A DNA stretch of 64,000 nt from assembly GCA_023229425.1 (NCBI GenBank), contig JALNZG010000013.1, forward strand, positions 14,573-78,572. The letters run 5' to 3'. Under the pieces are notes generated by a model that did no database searches, was not told where the DNA came from, and was given only the letters and a program-made list of their open reading frames with translations. Shown in pieces: positions 33,831-42,747 of the stretch (the first letter of the stretch is position 1; each line of letters begins with the position of its first letter). The DNA comes from Ignavibacteriaceae bacterium. Lineage in GTDB: Bacteria > Bacteroidota > Ignavibacteria > Ignavibacteriales > Ignavibacteriaceae. Both the position numbers and the translations under genes were made by a program.

Positions 33831-34675
33831 TTATAAACTAAATTATATTTCGCCCAGACTCCGAGAGAAATACCGATTTTTTCAAATGTACTTACATTAA
33901 TATTTTTATTGAACACATCGTACTTCGCTTGAATGATTCTGTCCAACATTCTGGAATAAATATGCTGCATCGCGCGTGCTGCAAACATTGAAGCTTTATC
34001 GTCAAGGTCTAAATTGTTTGTTGCTGTTTGAAAATATTCATTTGCCCTATTTGCTTCAAATTCCATCAACGAAATAAAATGTAAATTGTACTTTTTATCG
34101 AGCAAATCACTTTCACTGTAATGGAATTGTTTTAATTCATCCTGTGGAAGATAGATGCGATTTTCTCTTGCATCTTTATTTACATCGCGTAAAATATTTG
34201 TAAGCTGTAAAGCAATACCGAGATTCTCGGCAAAAGATAAAGCTGATTTATTCTTATATCCGAATATTTCAATACACATTAATCCAACCGTTGAAGCAAC
34301 GCGGTAGCAGTAAAGATGCAAATCTTCAAAAGTTTCATACCGCTTCTTTTGTAAATCCATTTCCATTCCTTTGATAAGCTCAAAGAAATGTTCAATTGGA
34401 ATGTGAAATTGAGAAATTGTTCCGGCGAGTTTATTTAATAATTGAAGTTCGGAGTTCCCTTTAAAAGCTTTTTCAAATTCAGTCCGCCATCTTACCAACT
34501 TTTGATATTTTAATTCATCATCATCCTGCCCCTCATCGACAATATCATCTGTCTTACGGCAGAACGCATAAACATTGTTCATCGCTTCCCGCTGACTTGC
34601 CGGGAGCAAATTAAAAGCATAATAAAAACTGCTTTTACTTTCCTTTGCAATTTGTTTAGCTGAATCGTTTTGCAT
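33827..34675 (-). CDS. hpnD: Presqualene diphosphate synthase
   Basis: 282 residues. SSFYYAFNLLPASQREAMNN and VYAFCRKTDDIVDEG give the HpnD signature and first Asp-rich motif; LTNILRDVNKDARENRIYLP is the second. It condenses two farnesyl diphosphates to presqualene diphosphate. It lies between hpnC and hpnE with overlapping ends. An alternative family reading is phytoene synthase, but the HpnD N-terminus and the complete hpnCDE set favour squalene. Confidence 0.9.
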   Translation of the reverse strand: MQNDSAKQIAKESKSSFYYAFNLLPASQREAMNNVYAFCRKTDDIVDEGQDDDELKYQKLVRWRTEFEKAFKGNSELQLLNKLAGTISQFHIPIEHFFELIKGMEMDLQKKRYETFEDLHLYCYRVASTVGLMCIEIFGYKNKSALSFAENLGIALQLTNILRDVNKDARENRIYLPQDELKQFHYSESDLLDKKYNLHFISLMEFEANRANEYFQTATNNLDLDDKASMFAARAMQHIYSRMLDRIIQAKYDVFNKNINVSTFEKIGISLGVWAKYNLVYK

Positions 34676-35528
34676 AACTATATGATTTGATTAATAATGA
34701 AATAATTTCATATTTCTTTAATGACGGTCTCGTTTTTATCACATTAAATTTCGCCGATTCAATTTTTTCCAATATTTTTCTTCCACCGAGAATCGTCCAC
34801 GCGATTTCAATTTTCAATTTTTTAGGTAAATACTTCAGCAACTCTTCACCGGTTAAAAACAAATTTTTCGTTCTTTCAATTTGAGATTCTATTACTTCAC
34901 AAAATTTTCTTCTTAAGACCGGATCGGTGAAATTGTTTTCATCCAAACCAAATCTTGCTAAATCATTTAATGGAATATAATTTCTTCCCTTTTGAATGTC
35001 AAATTTGAAATCTTGATAAAAGTTCGTCAATTGAAGTGCGGTACAAATATTATCGGAAAGTTTTAACACTTTTTGATCACGAATATCGTGCAACTCCAGC
35101 ATTAATCTCCCGATAGGATTAGCGGAATTATCACAATATGCCTGCACTTCGGAATAGTCTTGAAACTTAGTAAACAGAATATCTGAGCGGAAAGCTTTAA
35201 GCAGCTTGAAAAAATATATGGGTGAAAGTTTTCTTTCCTTGATCGTTTCGGCAAGAGCAACATCAAATTTATCAGTAAATATCCCGTTCAATAAATTCTG
35301 CAGCCGTTTTTCCAATCTTGCAAGTTGTGCCAATCTCTGCTCAACAGAAAATTGCCCTTCATCGGCAATATCATCAGCGGTGCGTGCAAACCAATAAATG
35401 ATCGCAGCATCTTTCCTTAATTTTTTCTGAATTAAAAAAGTTACTACAGGGAAGTTCTCGTAGTGCTTCTGTGCAAATTGAATTGCCTCTTGATAGGCTA
35501 AATGCAGGTCATGTGTCGTATAATTCAT
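34656..35528 (-). CDS. hpnC: Hydroxysqualene synthase
   Basis: 290 residues. HYENFPVVTFLIQKKLRKDA and IYWFARTADDIADEG are diagnostic of HpnC; the second metal-binding motif is TNFYQDFKFDIQKGRNYIP. It converts presqualene diphosphate to hydroxysqualene. It is the first gene of the hpnCDE operon, with a 20-base overlap to hpnD. Squalene may feed hopanoids or another triterpenoid; no squalene-hopene cyclase is in the window. Confidence 0.91.
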   Translation of the reverse strand: MNYTTHDLHLAYQEAIQFAQKHYENFPVVTFLIQKKLRKDAAIIYWFARTADDIADEGQFSVEQRLAQLARLEKRLQNLLNGIFTDKFDVALAETIKERKLSPIYFFKLLKAFRSDILFTKFQDYSEVQAYCDNSANPIGRLMLELHDIRDQKVLKLSDNICTALQLTNFYQDFKFDIQKGRNYIPLNDLARFGLDENNFTDPVLRRKFCEVIESQIERTKNLFLTGEELLKYLPKKLKIEIAWTILGGRKILEKIESAKFNVIKTRPSLKKYEIISLLIKSYSYAKRFS

Positions 35529-35552
35529 AACTTCGTAAAACCAAAACCAAAA

Positions 35553-35636
35553 GAATAATGAATATCGAACAAGAAATTTGAAATGATGAAGTTGAAAAAC
35601 AGATTACTTTCAATTAGAAATTCATTATTCGATATT
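35553..35636. repeat. Inverted array of GAATAATGAATATCGAAC-type units
   Basis: The left arm (35553-35597, starting GAATAATGAATATCGAAC) and right arm (35607-35636, ending TTCATTATTCGATATT) are near-complementary and built from degenerate AATATCGAA/AATGATGAA units. It lies upstream of hpnC, between it and MITE-like element B. No coding potential. Confidence 0.6.
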
Positions 35637-35675
35637 AAATTATCGTTAATTTGTTATTACTAATGGTTCTCTAAT

Positions 35676-35819
35676 AATTTAGTAACTCACTTTACGCAGG
35701 AGTCTTAATCATAATCATAATCTTAATCCTACTCTTAATCAGATTAAAAAATGGAGTAAGAGTAAGATTACGAATACGAACAAGATTAAGAATTTCTAGC
35801 GTAAGGTCGCTTAGTAATT
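35676..35819. mobile_element. MITE-like element B with terminal inverted repeats
   Basis: 144 bases. The left end AATTTAGTAACTCACTTTAC (35676-35695, then GC) matches the reverse complement of the right end, AATTACTAAGCGACCTTACG (right end 35799-35819). The interior has CTTAATCATAATC units on the left and GATTAAGAA/GAGTAAGATTAC complements on the right, so the whole unit can fold on itself. It shares ends and interior style with element A. Its right end is three bases from the 3' end of tRNA-Leu. Confidence 0.6.
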
Positions 35820-35822
35820 TTG

Positions 35823-35905
35823 TGCCCGAAAGGGGACTCGAACCCCTACGGAGGATCTCCACTAGACCCTGAACCTAGCGCGTCTACCAATTCCGCCATT
35901 CGGGC
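35823..35905 (-). tRNA. tRNA-Leu (anticodon CAG)
   Basis: 83 bases on the minus strand. Acceptor GCCCGAA (from 35905) pairs with TTCGGGC (35830-35824), with discriminator A. The D arm contains AATTGGTAGACGC; the anticodon loop TTCAGGG gives CAG at positions 34-36, read from a CTAGG/TCTAG stem; a long variable arm (TGGAGATCCTCCG region) and the T loop GGTTCGAGTCC complete a class II tRNA. The 3' CCA is not encoded (the sequence after the discriminator is CAA). Confidence 0.96.
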
Positions 35906-35955
35906 AAATTATTTCCATAGAAAATTTAATAATAACAATTGTCTTTTCAAACTAA

Positions 35956-38187
35956 TTACCAGCCGGAACCGGATTCTTTTTCCTGTTGAGAGACTGCGGA
36001 ACCTCCATGAAGATTACAATTCTGCGGTTTGTGTAAAACATTTATTAAATCCGATATTTTATTCGGGCAGCTTTCATTCGCTAGACGTGTATCCCCTCTT
36101 TCAATCGTTTCTTTGCAAAACAGAGCGTATTCTACACCATCAGGCAAAGTAAAATACTCTAGCGGAAGGTTTAATTGTTTATAAACTTCAGCCATAAATT
36201 TTGCCCAAACAGGCATTGATGCTCTAGCACCTTGCCCATACCACCCGTTAAATTTTACACGCCTATCATCAAAACCGGTCCAAACACCACCGGCTAATTG
36301 CGGTGTGAACCCTACAAACCATGCATCTGCAAAATCTTGTGTTGTTCCGGTTTTACCTGCCGCCGGTCTTGAGAAATACTGCCGGACTCTTGCACCTGTT
36401 CCATAATTTAGCACATCTTCCATCATACTCGTAACAATTGCCGCAGTTTGAGGCGAGATCGCTTCACGGTATTCAGGTTTGAATTCGTCAATTATAATTC
36501 CGTTTTTATCTTCAATTCTTAAAATTGAAATTGGAGAAACAAACACTCCTTTATTTGCTAAGGTAGAAAAGGCAGATGTTAATTCAAGCGGAGTAACCTC
36601 AACCGTACCTAATGCAATTGAAGGAAATGCAGAAAGCGAAGAATTAATTCCCATTTTATGAGCGTATTTTACAACCATATTTGGCGGCGCTATTTCTGAA
36701 ATCGTTAATCTCCCGGCAATAACGTTTATTGAATTTGCCAATGCCCGCCTCAACGTTAGATAACCGCCGTAATCGCTATCGCTGTTATCAGGAGACCAGC
36801 CGTTGAAATTAAATTTTTCATTTAATAAAGAATAAGCCGGGTAATAACCGTTATCAATTGCAGTAGTGTAAATGATAGGTTTAAATGAAGAACCGGGCTG
36901 CCGTCTAATTTGTGTCACGTGGTTTAATCCATATTGAAAATCTTGATCAGTACCGCCAACTAATGCTTTAATTGCCCCACTCTTCGGATCGAGCACAACA
37001 AAACCTGTCTGAATAGTACTTTCAATGAGTTTTACTGAATCAATAAACGCTGCATCATTTATTAATTGACTATATACCATCTGCTTTTGTACTTGCGAGA
37101 CAGCCTCTTTATAAGCGACCGTATTTTTTATCGCTCTATCAATTAACGGTTTTAAAATCGCTTTATTGTTATCCCATTTCCAGTTTTTATAAAATAATTC
37201 CTGATATTCTCTAAGATGTTCTACAACAACTTTATTAGCAATTTTTTGCATGGACATATTAATTGAAGTGTAGATATTTAATCCGTCTCTAAACAAATCG
37301 TATCCATATTTATCAGCCATGGCAATCATTTGTTGGCGGATGTATTCCAAAAAATGAGGAGCCTCACTTCTCATTTTAACTTTCTTCCCCTTGGCTAAAA
37401 TAATAGGTTCTATTCTAAATTTTTCATAATTACTTTCGGATAAATACCCCGCGTCCATCATGTTGCGCATAACTAAATTTCTGCGGGCTAAAGCTCGTTC
37501 CATTCTTCGTTCAGGATCATAATTTACAGAAGATTTTAGAAGGGCGATAAGCAAAGCTGATTCCGGCACCGTAAGTTCTTTAGCTCTTTTACCGAAATAA
37601 ATGTTAGCGGCTGTTTCAACTCCGTAAGCGCTTTTCCCGAAATAGGAAACATTTAAATAAAGTTCAATGATTTCTTTCTTTGTAAAATTTCTTTCAATTT
37701 GAACTGAAGAGAGCCATTCTCGAATTTTTCTTGCAACAGTTTCAACCGGGTTTTCATTTATCGATTTCAAACTGTATAAATTTTTTGCTAGCTGTTGCGT
37801 AATAGTACTTGCGCCTTCGCGTGAAAAAGTAAAAATATTCTTTATCATCGCTTTGCCGAAACGAATTAAATCAACTCCCCAGTGACTATAAAAATTTCTG
37901 TCTTCTGTGGCAATCAAAGCATTGATGAGATGCGAAGGAATGCTGTCAACATTCGTTTCAATCCTATTTTCAATATAAAATTGTCCCAGTATTTCACCGT
38001 CAACCGTCCAGACTTTACTTGCTAACTGTGGACGCGGATTTTCTAATTCTTCAATCGAAGGTAATCCCAAAAACACATAAATAATAAAAGCTAAAACGAC
38101 AACAGCAAAACCGATAAATAGATATTTAAACTTTTTAATTATTGATATGTAGTGATTTTGAGTTATATTTTTAGAAGATTTTTGCAT
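35956..38187 (-). CDS. Class A penicillin-binding protein (PBP1A type)
   Basis: 743 residues. One N-terminal membrane anchor (about 19-42) precedes the GT51 glycosyltransferase: IATEDRNFYSHWGVD, EGASTITQQLAKNLY, RNFTKKEIIELYLN and YFGKSAYGVETAA. The transpeptidase domain keeps its three active-site motifs: RQPGSSFKPIIY (SxxK), ANSINV (SxN) and AAGKTGTTQDFADAWFVG (KTG). It both polymerises and cross-links peptidoglycan in the periplasm. It ends 50 bases before tRNA-Leu and starts one base after the LpxH-like gene on the same strand. Confidence 0.95.
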   Translation of the reverse strand: MQKSSKNITQNHYISIIKKFKYLFIGFAVVVLAFIIYVFLGLPSIEELENPRPQLASKVWTVDGEILGQFYIENRIETNVDSIPSHLINALIATEDRNFYSHWGVDLIRFGKAMIKNIFTFSREGASTITQQLAKNLYSLKSINENPVETVARKIREWLSSVQIERNFTKKEIIELYLNVSYFGKSAYGVETAANIYFGKRAKELTVPESALLIALLKSSVNYDPERRMERALARRNLVMRNMMDAGYLSESNYEKFRIEPIILAKGKKVKMRSEAPHFLEYIRQQMIAMADKYGYDLFRDGLNIYTSINMSMQKIANKVVVEHLREYQELFYKNWKWDNNKAILKPLIDRAIKNTVAYKEAVSQVQKQMVYSQLINDAAFIDSVKLIESTIQTGFVVLDPKSGAIKALVGGTDQDFQYGLNHVTQIRRQPGSSFKPIIYTTAIDNGYYPAYSLLNEKFNFNGWSPDNSDSDYGGYLTLRRALANSINVIAGRLTISEIAPPNMVVKYAHKMGINSSLSAFPSIALGTVEVTPLELTSAFSTLANKGVFVSPISILRIEDKNGIIIDEFKPEYREAISPQTAAIVTSMMEDVLNYGTGARVRQYFSRPAAGKTGTTQDFADAWFVGFTPQLAGGVWTGFDDRRVKFNGWYGQGARASMPVWAKFMAEVYKQLNLPLEYFTLPDGVEYALFCKETIERGDTRLANESCPNKISDLINVLHKPQNCNLHGGSAVSQQEKESGSGW

Positions 38188-38188
38188 G

Positions 38189-38914
38189 CTATTGCCAGTC
38201 CACTATTTGAAAACTATTATTCTGAAATATTCCGTAACAAGGTTGATCTAGCCAAGTTCCTAAATTAATATAATATCCATTTTTAACTTTCTCCAATTGT
38301 CTTTTGTGAGAATGCCCGAAAATTACATAATCATAATGCTCATTAATTTTTTCTTTAGCAGCTTCAATCATGCCGTCTATCTCTCCGTAATCTTTTTTTG
38401 AAGTATAATCTCTGCTGGATTTACTTGTTCTGCTGGCGAGAGCAATTCCTAAATCCGGATGTACTAACGAATATAATTTTTGAAGATATTTATTCCGCAG
38501 AACTTTTTTAAGAAAAAGATAACCGATATCATTTTTTACTAATCCGTCTCCGTGAGCCAGAAAAAACTTTTTGCCCTCAAGAGTAACCGATATCCCATCG
38601 TGATAAAGATGCGCGCCAATTTCTTTTTGGAAAAAGTCTCTATGAAGAAAGTCATGGTTGCCAATGAAATAATGTAACTCGACACCATTTTCGCATAAGT
38701 CTTGTAAGGCTGTAAAGGTTCTAAAAAATCCTTTTTGATAAACGTGTTTGTATTCAAACCAGTAATCAAATAAATCACCGATAATATAGAGCGCGCTCGA
38801 AGAATCTTTTGCATATTCTAAAAAAGATACTAATAAACGTTCTCTTTTTTTTTCAAGTTCGGGGGATAAAAGTCCCAAATGGATGTCGGAAATAAATAAA
38901 ACGGGTTTAGACAT
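38189..38914 (-). CDS. UDP-2,3-diacylglucosamine diphosphatase-like metallophosphoesterase
   Basis: 241 residues. Calcineurin-like metal motifs are complete: LFISDIHLG, IIGDLFDYWFEY, FIGNHDFLH, LAHGDGL and VIFGHSHKRQ. The FDYWFEY segment and length match the LpxH family, which hydrolyses UDP-diacylglucosamine to lipid X in lipid A synthesis at the inner membrane. The LpxH-like proteins of Bacteroidota are commonly of this form, so the assignment is probable but a related phosphoesterase is possible. It is two bases from the M1 peptidase stop and one base from the PBP gene. Confidence 0.82.
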   Translation of the reverse strand: MSKPVLFISDIHLGLLSPELEKKRERLLVSFLEYAKDSSSALYIIGDLFDYWFEYKHVYQKGFFRTFTALQDLCENGVELHYFIGNHDFLHRDFFQKEIGAHLYHDGISVTLEGKKFFLAHGDGLVKNDIGYLFLKKVLRNKYLQKLYSLVHPDLGIALASRTSKSSRDYTSKKDYGEIDGMIEAAKEKINEHYDYVIFGHSHKRQLEKVKNGYYINLGTWLDQPCYGIFQNNSFQIVDWQ

Positions 38915-38916
38915 TT

Positions 38917-40617
38917 TTACTCGTAAGTATTATAATCATTAAATTCAACAAGGAGCCAGCCTTGCGGGTCAAATATAAGGGAATTCATTTTCTTTTTTAG
39001 TCTGATCGTTTTTTCAAACTTAGCTTCATCTATGAGAATGATTTCGGAATAATTATCCTCGGGATTGTCAAATAAATATTTCACTTCAACCGGGAAGTGA
39101 TATTCTGTATCACCCTTTTGGACTTGTCGAAGATTTAGCACCAGATAAGTGGAATCTTCATCTTGTTTAATTTTCCATCGGTAATTAATGATAGGAACGT
39201 TTTCTCCTACATAAACCCATTGCTCAAAGAATTTTGATAAGTCTTTTTTTGAAACATCTTCGCATACTTTTTTAAAATCATGCGTTGACGCATTCTTAAA
39301 TTTGTATAATTCAAAATATTGATGAAGGATAGTGAAAAAATCGTCGTTCCCCACTTCCCATCTTAACATGTGAAGCACCCATGCCCCTTTTTTATAAACT
39401 TTTGAGGAAAATAAATTATCCCCCGGATCATAAAGTGTCCCCTCAAAGTCTATTCCGAAGTTATTATGCATGTTGGAAAATAAAGCGGCTTTACCAAAAA
39501 CAACTTCATCGTACAACGCTTCTGCATAGGTGGCAAATCCTTCATTCAACCAAATATCTTTCCATGACATCGGCGAGACGCAATTCCCCCACCAATGATG
39601 AGCGGCTTCGTGAATATAAATATCATTGAACATTTTAGCACCGGTTACAAAATTGCTGCCAATCCCGGTAATCGTTGCACTTTCCATAGCGCCGTTTTGC
39701 CAAAGAAATTCTGCAACTCCATATTTCTCTTTCGCAAAGGGATATTCACCAAAAAGTTGAGATAGCACTTTTAATATTTGAGGATGTTCTTCGAAATCTA
39801 ATTTTGCGTTTTCTAAATGATCTGGTAAAACATAAAATTGAAGTGGAACTGTATCGCCGAGAGCCGTTATATAATTATCGTGTACAATTTTATAATCCGA
39901 TGAATAAATTGCTACCAGATAAGTTGGAATTTCGTAGCTCGTTTTCCAATGATATGTAGTCCTTCCGTTATTATCATACTTTTCTATGAGTGATCCGTTT
40001 GATACTGAAACTTGTGAAGAAGTATTGGTTAGATAAAAATCATAACTAGCTTTATCAGTTAGAATATCATTACATGGAAACCAAGTTGAAGCATAATCCG
40101 GTTCATTAATATTATATATTAAAGATTTTCCGTTTATTTCTCCAAAAACAAAAGAGGATAAACCAAGGTTCTTTGGTTTTCCTTCATAAATAATTTCAAC
40201 ATAATTTGTATCAAGAATAGTCTTCGGCTCAACTGTTAGAGTGGTTTTGTAATTGGAATAATTGGTGGCCGAACCGTTCCACAATACTTTATGGATTCGC
40301 ATGTTATCATAAAAATTAATTCTAAATATTTTTTGAAGAGAATCCGTAAAAACGAATTGGAGCGTAACGTTGCCTTTAAGTCGCTTTTGCTCAGGCAATA
40401 AGTCTAACTTAATTGTATAATGAAGAACATTAATTAATTTTTGGTCGGTCGAATTGTAAGTATCTTCATCATCACTTACACCCCATACTTGATTGAATTC
40501 AAAATAACTATCTTTTGATGAGATCATACTGTTAATTTTAGACGAAGTTAATCCGCCGGAAACAACAAACGAACTCACAAAGAAAAAGAGAGTAAAATAA
40601 AAAATATTTTTTTTCAT
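38917..40617 (-). CDS. M1-family metallopeptidase, exported
   Basis: About 566 residues from ATG 40617, which gives a clean signal peptide (KKNIFYFTLFFFVSSFVVSG); the frame is open to 40698 but the extra 27 residues would bury that signal. The zinc site is HEAAHHWWGN with the third ligand in NEGFATYAEAL, and the substrate motif GAMES (QNGAMESATITG) replaces the usual GAMEN. M1 enzymes remove N-terminal amino acids; shorter extracytoplasmic members such as this are common in Bacteroidota. It is two bases upstream of the LpxH-like gene. Activity is supported; substrate unknown. Confidence 0.9.
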   Translation of the reverse strand: MKKNIFYFTLFFFVSSFVVSGGLTSSKINSMISSKDSYFEFNQVWGVSDDEDTYNSTDQKLINVLHYTIKLDLLPEQKRLKGNVTLQFVFTDSLQKIFRINFYDNMRIHKVLWNGSATNYSNYKTTLTVEPKTILDTNYVEIIYEGKPKNLGLSSFVFGEINGKSLIYNINEPDYASTWFPCNDILTDKASYDFYLTNTSSQVSVSNGSLIEKYDNNGRTTYHWKTSYEIPTYLVAIYSSDYKIVHDNYITALGDTVPLQFYVLPDHLENAKLDFEEHPQILKVLSQLFGEYPFAKEKYGVAEFLWQNGAMESATITGIGSNFVTGAKMFNDIYIHEAAHHWWGNCVSPMSWKDIWLNEGFATYAEALYDEVVFGKAALFSNMHNNFGIDFEGTLYDPGDNLFSSKVYKKGAWVLHMLRWEVGNDDFFTILHQYFELYKFKNASTHDFKKVCEDVSKKDLSKFFEQWVYVGENVPIINYRWKIKQDEDSTYLVLNLRQVQKGDTEYHFPVEVKYLFDNPEDNYSEIILIDEAKFEKTIRLKKKMNSLIFDPQGWLLVEFNDYNTYE

Positions 40618-40734
40618 AAACGGCATTTGAAAATCATTTAACTGTTGAATGCAATTTAAGATTTTTTTGATAGTTCTGAAAAGAAAAAGCCATACCAAAT
40701 ACTGCGGTCTTTATTTTATGAGATTATTCACAAG

Positions 40735-42714
40735 CTAATAACTTAATAAGTTCTGAAGAGCTTTTCGGAATCTATCTTTTGGTAAATAATTCTTTTCTAA
40801 GTGATAGGAAAATGGGACAGGTGAATCCAAACTGCCGCAACGAATAATTGGCGCATCTAAATATTCAAAACAATGTTGGGATATAAGAGCTGCTATTTCA
40901 GCGCCGATCCCGCCGGTTAAAGTGTCTTCGTGCAAGATCAATACTTTTCCGGTTTTTTTAACGCTAGAATAAATAATTTTCTCATCCAAGGGAAGCAACG
41001 TTCGCAAATCAATTATTTCTACAGAAGGATTTGACAAATCTTTTAAGGCTTCCGATGCCCAATGAACTCCCATTCCGTAAGTTATAATTGTACATTGTGT
41101 CCCTTCTCTAACTATACTTCCCTTTCCAATTTCAATGGTGTAATAATCGTCTGGAACTAATCCATGGAGAGAACGATAAAGGAGTTTATGTTCAAAAAAT
41201 AAAACGGGATTCGGGTCTTCAATAGAAGCAAGAAGTAATCCTTTCGCATCAAAGGGATTTGAAGGATAGACAATTTTTAATCCGGGTGTATGAAAAAACC
41301 ATGCTTCATTTGACTGTGAATGAAAAGGTCCGGCAGCAACTCCGGCACCGGTCGGCATACGAAGAACAACATCGGCACTTTGTCCCCACCGATAATGAAT
41401 TTTTGCCAGATTATTTACAACTTGATTAAATCCGCATGAAATAAAATCAGCAAATTGCATCTCGACAATTGCTTTTCCACCTTTTATTCCATACCCAAGG
41501 GCGCTGCCAATTACGGCGGATTCACATAGAGGGGTATTGCGAACACGTTCTTTTCCAAATTGCTCTACAAATCCCTTGGTAACTTTAAAAGCTCCTCCAT
41601 ATTCAGCAATATCCTGTCCCATCAAAATGAGGTTTTCATATTTCTCCATCGCCAATTTCAGTCCATCACTGATCGCATCAATAAATCGTTTTTCACTTTG
41701 TTGATTACTTTTAGGAAAGGAAACTGAAACCTTATTTTTTGCGTAAACATCGTCCACTTCTTCTTCAGAATCAGTAAACAGAATTTCATCATCTTCGGCT
41801 CGATGCCATTCACTATTAATTAAAGTTGAAATTTCATCTTTAATTTTAGCAATTTCATTTAGAGAAATGATGTTTTTCGATATGAGAAAATTTTCATAAT
41901 TAAAAATCGGATCCTTATTCTTCCATTCTTCAATTAGTTGTTTCGGAACATAGTTTGTGCCCGATGCTTCCTCGTGCCCTCGCATTCTGAATGTAACAGC
42001 CTCCACTAAAAACGGTTTTGGGTTTTTACGCATCTCAGAAGCAATGTTCCGGAGAGTTGAGTAAACTTCTAAAATATTATTCCCGTCAATTCGTATTGCT
42101 TCTATACCATAGCCAATTCCTTTATCTATCAGCTGCTGGCATTTAAATTGTTCATCGTTGGGAGTGGATAATCCATAACCATTATTTTCGACAAGAAATA
42201 TTACGGGCAAATTCCAAACAGCAGCAAGATTTAGTGATTCATGAAAGTCGCCTTCGCTTGTGCCACCGTCACCGGAAAAAACCAATACAACTTTTTTCGT
42301 CTCATTGAGCAATTCCCACAAAGCAATTCCATCTGCAACAGAAAGCTGCGGACCGAGATGAGAGATCATACCTACAATGTGATGTTCTTTTGAACCAAAA
42401 TGAAATGAGCGGTCTCGCCCTTTTGTGAAGCCGTTCTTCTTCCCTTGAAATTGAGCAAATAATTTATGAAGAGGAATTCTCCGGGTGGTAAAAATTCCCA
42501 AATTTCTTATAAGCGGAAGAATAAACTCATCCTTCAGCAATGCCGATGCCGCACCGACAGAAATTGCTTCCTGCCCAATACCGGAAAACCATTTGGATAT
42601 TTTTCCTTGTCTTAATAGGTTAAGCATTTTTTCTTCAATAAGACGCGGGGTTACCAAATCTTTATAAAGTTGAAGAAGCTTTTCTTCGCTAAAAGAAAAA
42701 CCTGAGAATTTCAT
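40735..42714 (-). CDS. 2-oxoacid dehydrogenase E1, fused alpha and beta
   Basis: 659 residues in one chain. The N-terminal ~330 residues are E1 alpha, with the thiamine diphosphate motif VFSGDGGTSEGDFHESLNLA...VENNGYG and RMRGHEEASGTNY; residues about 345-659 are E1 beta, with LMGQDIAEYGGAFKVTKGF and HSQSNEAWFFHTPGLKIVYP. It decarboxylates a branched-chain or other 2-oxoacid and passes the acyl group to E2 lipoate. E2 and E3 are not in the window. Fusion of the two subunits is common in Bacteroidota. The MgtC-like gene precedes it by 33 bases. Confidence 0.93.
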   Translation of the reverse strand: MKFSGFSFSEEKLLQLYKDLVTPRLIEEKMLNLLRQGKISKWFSGIGQEAISVGAASALLKDEFILPLIRNLGIFTTRRIPLHKLFAQFQGKKNGFTKGRDRSFHFGSKEHHIVGMISHLGPQLSVADGIALWELLNETKKVVLVFSGDGGTSEGDFHESLNLAAVWNLPVIFLVENNGYGLSTPNDEQFKCQQLIDKGIGYGIEAIRIDGNNILEVYSTLRNIASEMRKNPKPFLVEAVTFRMRGHEEASGTNYVPKQLIEEWKNKDPIFNYENFLISKNIISLNEIAKIKDEISTLINSEWHRAEDDEILFTDSEEEVDDVYAKNKVSVSFPKSNQQSEKRFIDAISDGLKLAMEKYENLILMGQDIAEYGGAFKVTKGFVEQFGKERVRNTPLCESAVIGSALGYGIKGGKAIVEMQFADFISCGFNQVVNNLAKIHYRWGQSADVVLRMPTGAGVAAGPFHSQSNEAWFFHTPGLKIVYPSNPFDAKGLLLASIEDPNPVLFFEHKLLYRSLHGLVPDDYYTIEIGKGSIVREGTQCTIITYGMGVHWASEALKDLSNPSVEIIDLRTLLPLDEKIIYSSVKKTGKVLILHEDTLTGGIGAEIAALISQHCFEYLDAPIIRCGSLDSPVPFSYHLEKNYLPKDRFRKALQNLLSY

Positions 42715-42747
42715 AAGTCACTCTAAAAAGTAAATTTGTTAGAAATG

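Noticed and set aside
38917..40698. Longer N-terminus for the M1 peptidase from 40698
   Set aside because: The extra residues would place the clear signal peptide internally; ATG 40617 starts it properly.
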